A stretch of 64,000 nucleotides of DNA. Origin: Pedobacter sp. BS3 (lineage in GTDB: Bacteria > Bacteroidota > Bacteroidia > Sphingobacteriales > Sphingobacteriaceae). A program made the translations under genes and the position numbers. Under the pieces are notes generated by a model, which worked only from the letters and a program-made list of their open reading frames with translations, made no database searches and was not told the origin of the DNA. The stretch is from contig NZ_VTRT01000004.1 in the NCBI RefSeq assembly GCF_008274585.1, positions 62,001 through 126,000 on the forward strand. Direction: 5' to 3'. Positions 58,312 through 64,000 of this stretch are shown in pieces; position 1 is the first letter of the stretch, and each line of letters opens with the position of its first letter.

Positions 58312-58376
58312 GCCCAGCAAAAAGCCGTTGTGATATAAATATAAACGGCAATTGTATTAAATAAAATACACGATAT

Positions 58377-58408
58377 AAAAGCCGGAGATATCTCCGGCTT
58401 TTATATTT
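58377..58408 (+). terminator. Bidirectional-looking intrinsic terminator
   Basis: AAAAGCCGGAGAT meets its exact reverse complement (58377-58402), a 13-bp perfect stem, and is followed by TTATATTTTT. It closes the exported-protein gene 66 bp after its stop. Confidence 0.85.
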
Positions 58409-58431
58409 TTGTACTCTTACCCTGAAACGCT

Positions 58432-59763
58432 ATGGCAAACATCCTGCTGGTTGAAGACGATACTACTTTTGTTAAAATACTGGAAGGTTTTTTGCAAAAG
58501 CACGGCCATAGCGTACACACGCAAACAACGGTTAAAGGGGCGTTGGCTTCGCTCTCATCTGCCGATTACCAGTTGCTGTTATTAGATTACCGCCTTACGG
58601 ACGGTACGGGTCTCGACGTGCTTCATGCGGCACAGGAAAAGGCGCTTCATTTGCCCGCTATTATCATGACCAGCTTTAACGATGTGCGTATAGCTGTAAA
58701 AGCAATGCGGTCGGGTGCTTTTGATTACATCACCAAACCGGTAAATCCGGATGAACTGCTAATGGTGCTTAATGATGCATTGAACAAGAAAGAATCCAGC
58801 ATTGTTAAGAGAGCTCAGGCAAAAGGCCCTGATTTTATTGAAGGCGAGAGCCGGGCATCGAAGAAATTCTACGAATACATACGTTTGGTGGCGCCCACCA
58901 ATATGTCTGTGCTGCTTCAGGGCGAAAGCGGAACCGGTAAGGAGTACGCGGCATCGTGTATCCATCGCTTCAGCGAGCGGGCTTCGGGGCCATTTGTTGC
59001 TATAGATTGTGGGGCTTTATCAAAAGAGCTTGGCGGAAGCGGGCTTTTCGGCCATGCCAAAGGTGCTTTTACCGGTGCTATAAGCGATAAAAAAGGTCAG
59101 TTTGAAGCCGCAAATGGCGGAACATTGTTCCTGGATGAAATTGGAAACCTGTCGTACGATGTGCAGGTAAAGCTGCTGCGGGCCTTGCAGGAAAAGGTAA
59201 TACAACCTATCGGCAGCCTCAGGCAGGTTAAGGTAGATGTTCGCATTATAGCCGCTACTAATGATGATTTGCTCAGCAGCGTAGCTGCCGGGAGCTTCAG
59301 GGAGGATCTATACCATCGCTTAAATGAATTTAAAATACAGGTTCCGCCACTGCGAAACCGTGAAAGCGACCTGATGCTTTTTTGCGAACATTTTATCAGG
59401 CAGGCTAATGCCGAACTGAAACGTCATATCAAGCGGCTTTCGCCGGAAGTTATTAACGTATTCAAAAATTACGACTGGCCGGGCAATCTCCGTGAGCTGC
59501 GTAACGTAATTAAACGCATGGTGCTGCTGTCGCCCGGAGACGAAGCCGGTATAGAAAGCCTTCCGGATGAGATGATACTCGCTTTAAAAAAGGAGCCAAA
59601 ACCCGACGGCTCTGACCTGAAAGCCATTAATGAAGCTAATGAGAAGGAATTAATTCTGAAAGTACTGCACGAAGTGCGGTATAATAAAAGCAAGGCTGCC
59701 CAGAAACTGAACATCGACCGCAAAACGCTTTACAGTAAAATGGCTAAATATGAAATAGAGTAA
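58432..59763 (+). CDS. Sigma-54-dependent response regulator (NtrC type)
   Basis: A 443-residue three-domain activator. The receiver (about 1-120) has the acidic pair LLVEDDTTF, phospho-Asp in LLLDYRLTDG and Lys in ITKPVNP. The AAA+ domain (about 135-370) has Walker A GESGTGKE, the sigma-54 contact loop GAFTGAISDKKG and Walker B LFLDEIGNL. The Fis-type HTH is at the end (KSKAAQKLNIDRKTLYSKM). No partner kinase is adjacent, so it is an orphan regulator here. Confidence 0.95.
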   Translation: MANILLVEDDTTFVKILEGFLQKHGHSVHTQTTVKGALASLSSADYQLLLLDYRLTDGTGLDVLHAAQEKALHLPAIIMTSFNDVRIAVKAMRSGAFDYITKPVNPDELLMVLNDALNKKESSIVKRAQAKGPDFIEGESRASKKFYEYIRLVAPTNMSVLLQGESGTGKEYAASCIHRFSERASGPFVAIDCGALSKELGGSGLFGHAKGAFTGAISDKKGQFEAANGGTLFLDEIGNLSYDVQVKLLRALQEKVIQPIGSLRQVKVDVRIIAATNDDLLSSVAAGSFREDLYHRLNEFKIQVPPLRNRESDLMLFCEHFIRQANAELKRHIKRLSPEVINVFKNYDWPGNLRELRNVIKRMVLLSPGDEAGIESLPDEMILALKKEPKPDGSDLKAINEANEKELILKVLHEVRYNKSKAAQKLNIDRKTLYSKMAKYEIE

Positions 59764-60069
59764 GCAAATTGCCAATCTGTTGATCTCTTTTCCCCGGCCT
59801 GTCCCCCGACAGGCCGGAACGAATAAATGTTGGTCTGTCGGGGGACAGACCAAGGGGCAAGATGTCTTCCCCGTCTATTAATTAAACTGTTATTAAAAAG
59901 AACAGAAGCTAACTGTTTTCAGCTTAGCTTTGTAACGCTTACTCTGGCAAGCTCTTTCATGCCAAATCTGCTTACTATTTAGCCGTTATTCCTGATACTT
60001 TGTACAACGGAAGCAGCTATCTTCAATCTGAAAAACAACCGGTTGCGTAAACCCCTTTAACTAACCTTT
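59764..60069. repeat. 306-bp gene-free spacer with two mirrored hairpins
   Basis: No gene is supported. CCGGCCTGTC-CCCC-GACAGGCCGG (59794-59817) and TTGGTCTGTC-GGGG-GACAGACCAA (59830-59853) are 10-bp perfect stems in opposite orientation, with complementary CCCC and GGGG loops. The remainder (59860-60069) probably carries the promoter of the lyase-like gene, but no consensus box was found. Confidence 0.75.
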
Positions 60070-60861
60070 ATGAATAAAAAAATGAACCGAATCAAACATT
60101 TTGCGACCTGTGGCATTGCTTGCCTCGTCGCGTTAGCATTATCTAACTGTAAAAAAGGAAATGATGCTTCAACTGCCGAAATTGTCAATCCATCGCTGAA
60201 AAGCGGTAACGAAACCAAATCCGTTTTATTTAATGGCGATGCTGCTAACGGATCAAGCAATGTCTGGAAGGATATCAATATTGAAGGAACAGGATCTGTA
60301 ACTACCATTAATGATGAGACCGGAACATTGTGCTGGAAATTTCTGAAACCAGCCGATTCACACCGGACAGAAGGCCACGGCGCTAAAAATTACCAGGCTG
60401 ATGAGGACGATGTGATCTATATTGGCTGGACAAGTAAATTATACATGCCGCTAACATTGCAAACAGACGCTGTGTTTCAATGGAAATCGTACCCTACGGC
60501 TGGTGCGCAGGCCAATCACCCCATCATGCTGCGAACCAAGAACGGCAATCTGGAGCTACAGTATTTTGATATTAATCATAATGCAACAGTGCTTTGGTCA
60601 ACATCGCTATCAACAAGTACCTGGCTGAAATTTGTTATCCGGATGAAAATCTCATACGATGATTCAGTCGGTTACGTAGAATTCTGGTATAATGGAGTGA
60701 AACAAACGCTGTCTAACGGTAATCAGCGGGTGTACTGCCGTACACTTGACAGCGATTATTGCGATCCCAAATGGGGTGTTTATGGTGGCGACGCATCGCA
60801 GGTAACTAACATTGTAAAGAAAATACGCATTGGCACATCGTATTCCGACGTAGCGCAATAA
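60070..60861 (+). CDS. Polysaccharide-lyase-like lipoprotein (jelly-roll fold)
   Basis: A 263-residue lipoprotein: the signal ends in LALSNC (Cys about 27). The mature part resembles the heparin-lyase I-like / Polysacc_lyase group: DVIYIGWTSKLYMPLTL, AVFQWKSYPTAGAQANHPIM, STSTWLKFVIRMKISYDDSV, GYVEFWYNGVKQTL and DPKWGVYGGD. Family members cleave uronic-acid polymers by beta-elimination; activity here is inferred. It precedes a GH3 glycosidase and a LacI regulator in the same direction. Confidence 0.75.
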   Translation: MNKKMNRIKHFATCGIACLVALALSNCKKGNDASTAEIVNPSLKSGNETKSVLFNGDAANGSSNVWKDINIEGTGSVTTINDETGTLCWKFLKPADSHRTEGHGAKNYQADEDDVIYIGWTSKLYMPLTLQTDAVFQWKSYPTAGAQANHPIMLRTKNGNLELQYFDINHNATVLWSTSLSTSTWLKFVIRMKISYDDSVGYVEFWYNGVKQTLSNGNQRVYCRTLDSDYCDPKWGVYGGDASQVTNIVKKIRIGTSYSDVAQ

Positions 60862-61007
60862 AAATTTCAATGCAAACCGGTTGGCAATAACTATCCCGCA
60901 AGGGCTTCTTATTAAAAGAACAAACGGTTGGAACAGGTATAGATAGCCTTTCCAGCCGTTTTGTGTTATCTTCGGGCGCTCAAAATGCAGACCGGTCTGC
61001 GTGTAGC

Positions 61008-61034
61008 TTTTGAATTTTTACTTTTGAATTCTCT
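61008..61034. repeat. AT-rich heptamer-periodic array (3-4 units)
   Basis: TTTTGAA, TTTTTAC, TTTTGAA, TTCTCTG upstream of the GH3 gene. The rest of the 60862-61092 spacer shows CCGTTTTGTGTTATCTTCGG-like sequence and no gene. Confidence 0.5.
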
Positions 61035-61119
61035 GTTTTTTTACTTAGTAAAATGCCAATAGAAGATGCATTTTGTTGATTACTTTTGACTATTGTTGCA
61101 CTTTATACTGTTTTCTTTA

Positions 61120-63546
61120 ATGAATATTACTGTTTTTTCGGGCCTGAGAATATTTTTTATTTTGATTATCGTTGTCTGCTCGCAGCAATTACATGCACAA
61201 ACCCGTTCTATTTATCACAAAGGCTGGATAGACTTTAACAAGAATGGCAGGAAAGATGCTTTTGAAGATCCAACGCTGCCTGTTGACCGGCGGGTAGATG
61301 ATCTTCTCTCGCAAATGACACTGGAAGAGAAAACCTGTCAGATGGCTACCTTGTACGGTTACGGACGGGTGCTAAAAGATGAAATGCCTGCCGCCGATTG
61401 GAAAAATGCCGTTTGGAAGGATGGCATAGCCAATATTGATGAAGAATTAAACAGTGTTCCCAACAATAAAAAAGCGGCTACAGCTTACTCCTATCCTTTT
61501 AGTAAACACGCTGCGGCTATCAATACCGTGCAAAAATGGTTTGTAGAGCAAACCCGTTTAGGCATCCCGGTAGATTTTACTAACGAAGGTATTCATGGCC
61601 TGTGCCATGAAAAAGCCACGCCGCTTTGCGCCCCCATTGGCATTGGCAGTACCTGGAATAAAAGCCTGGTGAACCAGGCCGGGATTATTGTGGGGCGTGA
61701 GGCAAAGGCGTTGGGTTATACCAATGTGTATACACCTATACTCGATCCTGCCCGCGATCCGCGTTGGGGAAGGGTGGTAGAGTGCTATGGCGAAGACCCT
61801 TTCCTGGTTGCCGAGTTAGGTAAACAGATGGTATTGGGTGTTCAAAGCCAGGGCGTGGCGTCCACCCTAAAACATTATGCCGTGTACAGTGTGCCCAAAG
61901 GTGGTCGCGATGGTAATGCCCGTACCGATCCGCATGTGGCTCCGCGAGAGATGCACCAGATCTATCTCTATCCGTTCAAACGGGTTGTACAGGAGGCGCA
62001 TCCATTGGGTGTAATGAGCAGCTATAACGATTGGGATGGCATTCCCATAACAGGAAGTCATTATTTTCTTACGGATTTGCTGCGTAACCAGTTTGGATTT
62101 AATGGTTATGTCGTTTCAGATAGCAAAGCCGTAGAATTTATCGCTTCCAAGCATCACGTGGCTGCCGATTTTAAAGGCGCTATTGAACAGGCTGTCAATG
62201 CGGGATTAGATGTATGGACGAATTTCAGGCAGCCCGAAGATTATATTCTTCCCTTACGGGAGCTGGTTAAAGAAGGTAAAGTATCCCAGGAAACGCTTAA
62301 CAAACGGGTAAAAGAAGTATTAACGGTTAAATTCAAATTGGGATTGTTTGATCGTCCTTTTGTTGAAGATCCGCAGCAGGCTGATAAAACAGTTCACACC
62401 AAAGCCGATGATGATTTTGCCTTGCAGCTGAACCGGGAATCGCTGGTATTGCTGAAAAACGAAAAGAATATATTACCTCTTAACAAGCAGCAAACCCGGA
62501 AAATACTGGTAACAGGTCCGTTGGCGGCAGAAACCAGCTACATGGTTAGCCGGTACGGTCCGGGTAATAATCCGTCTACGTCCATATTAGAAGGTATAAA
62601 ACAATATGGAGGAAATCATATCAGGGTAGATTATGCCAAAGGTTGCGATATTGTAAACCCCGGCTGGCCCGGAACGGAAATTATACCAACTGCATTGACA
62701 ACTTCGGAACAAGCTTCCATAAACGAGGCGGTAGCCAAAGCCAAACAATCAGATATCGTGATCGCTGTGGTAGGTGAGGATGAAAAGCGGGTGGGAGAAA
62801 GCCTTTCGCGTACCAGCCTTGATCTGCCTGGCAGGCAACAACAGCTTTTACAGGCGCTTTACGAAACCGGTAAACCGGTAATTCTCGTACTGGTAAACGG
62901 CAGGCCTCTAACTATAAACTGGGCAAACCAGTACTTGCCGGCTATCCTCGAATCCTGGTTTTTAGGCCCGTCGGGAGGAAAGGCTGTTGCCGAAGCGATT
63001 TTTGGCGATTACAATCCCGGCGGAAAACTTCCGGTTACCTTTCCCAAAACTACGGGAGAACTGGAGTTTAATTTCCCGTTTAAGCCTGGTTCGCATGCCG
63101 ATCAGCCATCATCTGGCGAAGACGGATATGGCTCAACACGGGTTAACGGGGCGCTTTATCCCTTTGGCTACGGCCTGAGCTATACCACATTTCAGTACAA
63201 AAACCTGAAAGTGACTCCCGAAAAACAAACCCCAACCGGCAATGTACAGGTTTCGGTTGAGGTAACCAATACCGGCAGCCGTAAAGGCGATGAAGTAGTG
63301 CAGCTATACATTCGCGATAAGCTGAGCAGCGTAATTGTCTACGATTCACAGTTACGCGGCTTTGAACGCATCACGCTGCAACCCGGCGAAACCAAAACCG
63401 TAACGTTTACCATTCATCCCGAACACCTGATGCTGCTTAACCGCGATATGCAATGGGTAGTAGAACCGGGCGAATTTGAAGCGTTAATAGGAAGCTCTTC
63501 CGAGGATATCCGGCAGAAGCAAACTTTTGTTATTACAGGTAAATAA
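61120..63546 (+). CDS. Glycoside hydrolase family 3 beta-glycosidase, exported
   Basis: An 808-residue retaining exo-glycosidase (beta-glucosidase or beta-xylosidase type). A signal peptide (RIFFILIIVVCSQQLHAQ) is followed by the GH3 barrel (about 60-390, nucleophile Asp334 in GYVVSDSKAVEF, with FTNEGIHGL and RDPRWGRVVECYGEDP), the alpha/beta sandwich (about 430-640, VGEDEKRVGESLSRTSLDLP with the likely acid/base Glu) and a fibronectin-III-like domain (about 700-800). ATG 61120 is preferred to TTG 61093, since it keeps the signal peptide intact. Substrate is a plant or algal oligosaccharide by inference. Confidence 0.94.
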   Translation: MNITVFSGLRIFFILIIVVCSQQLHAQTRSIYHKGWIDFNKNGRKDAFEDPTLPVDRRVDDLLSQMTLEEKTCQMATLYGYGRVLKDEMPAADWKNAVWKDGIANIDEELNSVPNNKKAATAYSYPFSKHAAAINTVQKWFVEQTRLGIPVDFTNEGIHGLCHEKATPLCAPIGIGSTWNKSLVNQAGIIVGREAKALGYTNVYTPILDPARDPRWGRVVECYGEDPFLVAELGKQMVLGVQSQGVASTLKHYAVYSVPKGGRDGNARTDPHVAPREMHQIYLYPFKRVVQEAHPLGVMSSYNDWDGIPITGSHYFLTDLLRNQFGFNGYVVSDSKAVEFIASKHHVAADFKGAIEQAVNAGLDVWTNFRQPEDYILPLRELVKEGKVSQETLNKRVKEVLTVKFKLGLFDRPFVEDPQQADKTVHTKADDDFALQLNRESLVLLKNEKNILPLNKQQTRKILVTGPLAAETSYMVSRYGPGNNPSTSILEGIKQYGGNHIRVDYAKGCDIVNPGWPGTEIIPTALTTSEQASINEAVAKAKQSDIVIAVVGEDEKRVGESLSRTSLDLPGRQQQLLQALYETGKPVILVLVNGRPLTINWANQYLPAILESWFLGPSGGKAVAEAIFGDYNPGGKLPVTFPKTTGELEFNFPFKPGSHADQPSSGEDGYGSTRVNGALYPFGYGLSYTTFQYKNLKVTPEKQTPTGNVQVSVEVTNTGSRKGDEVVQLYIRDKLSSVIVYDSQLRGFERITLQPGETKTVTFTIHPEHLMLLNRDMQWVVEPGEFEALIGSSSEDIRQKQTFVITGK

Positions 63547-63593
63547 ACAGTAATGCATCAGGTTGTGTATATTTAAATTTCTTTGCAAATGCG

Positions 63594-64000
63594 ATGAAGA
63601 AGTATGCTGGTAATAAGGTAATTACAATAAGCGATATCGCTAAAGAGCTGTCTGTGTCCAAATCAACGGTATCCCGGGCATTGCAGGATCATCATTCTAT
63701 CAGCGATGCAACGAAACAGGCGGTAAAGCGGCTTGCGAAGCAATACAATTACCACCCTAATGCCATTGCATCAAGCCTGTTTAAAAAATCAACCAAAACC
63801 ATTGGTGTTATCGTTCCTATTATATCGCATTACTTTTTTTCCACAGTTATATCGGGTATCGAAGATGTGGCGTACAAAGCCGGGTACAAGGTTATTATCT
63901 GCCAGTCCAATGAATCGTATAAACGTGAGGTTGATTTAGTAAAGACATTGTTGTCTGCTCATGTTGACGGTCTGATTGTTTCGGTTTCCCGCGAAACAAA
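63594..64000 (+). CDS. LacI-family transcriptional regulator, N-terminal part (cut by window end)
   Basis: The first 135 residues of a LacI/GalR regulator running off the window. The N-terminal HTH is ISDIAKELSVSKSTVSRALQ and the hinge is KQYNYHPNAIASSLFKKSTK. The periplasmic-binding-protein-like sensor begins with IGVIVPIISHYFF. ATG 63594 fits the family. It lies 47 bp after the GH3 gene and probably regulates it in response to sugar. Confidence 0.95.
   Translation, partial: MKKYAGNKVITISDIAKELSVSKSTVSRALQDHHSISDATKQAVKRLAKQYNYHPNAIASSLFKKSTKTIGVIVPIISHYFFSTVISGIEDVAYKAGYKVIICQSNESYKREVDLVKTLLSAHVDGLIVSVSRET

Overview
The window looks like chromosomal DNA of a Bacteroidota member, most likely family Sphingobacteriaceae (Mucilaginibacter/Pedobacter-like). 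The evidence is a FecI-type sigma / FecR anti-sigma / SusC / SusD locus, a HEPN-tailed sulfite reductase, an S16 protein with a long Ala/Glu tail, -7 promoter boxes of the form TAnnTTTG, and few Shine-Dalgarno sequences. No tRNA, rRNA, CRISPR array or prophage was seen. Function calls rest on recognised motifs and gene order; no database search was run.

Layout. 1-8 kb: end of msrA, a PfpI-type protein, purN, two tandem cupin_8 genes (the second frameshifted), a REP-associated transposase (RAYT) between structured direct repeats, a class A beta-lactamase-like hydrolase, a MazEF-like pair whose toxin lacks a normal start codon, an Nth-type glycosylase and an MscS channel. 8-12.3 kb: the rpsP-rimM-trmD-rplS ribosomal cluster, split between trmD and rplS by a divergent regulatory module (HTH protein; HTH protein plus soluble histidine kinase). 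12.3-19.5 kb: a nucleotidase, small membrane and lipoproteins, an assimilatory sulfite-reductase/siroheme/Rrf2 operon, a 2OG-Fe(II) oxygenase and a RelE-type toxin-antitoxin pair. 19.5-22.5 kb: a PhoR-like kinase and a DUF47-Pit phosphate uptake operon behind a 26-bp perfect palindrome. 23-33 kb: glgA-glgC, polA with three small genes, gpmI and a universal stress protein. 33-36 kb: an NlpC/P60 peptidase, an esterase and a small lipoprotein. 36-44.5 kb: a complete histidine operon (hisG-D-C-B-H-A-F-IE, then a WD40 gene) preceded by a promoter and a histidine-rich leader peptide. 44.5-47.2 kb: an L,D-transpeptidase and a DUF4143 ATPase with repeated palindromes in its promoter. 47.3-55.2 kb: ECF sigma, FecR, SusC, SusD and a secreted metal-dependent phosphodiesterase-type enzyme. 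55.2-59.8 kb: two half-size YeeE/YedE sulfur transporters, a Crp/Fnr regulator, a secreted protein and an NtrC-type regulator. 60-64 kb: a polysaccharide-lyase-like lipoprotein, a GH3 glycosidase and the start of a LacI regulator.

Two patterns cut across the window. First, the 5' region of the histidine operon encodes MPVLFTHHVHFHHRPVGDR, five histidines in seven residues, overlapping mutually structured RNA; this looks like an amino-acid-sensing attenuator. Second, many intergenic spacers consist of degenerate repeats with a strict 7-nt period (about a dozen places, up to 22 consecutive units). Short palindromes arranged as mirrored pairs also recur, at 20.6, 22.6 and 59.8 kb, and the RAYT repeats show a compensatory base-pair change.
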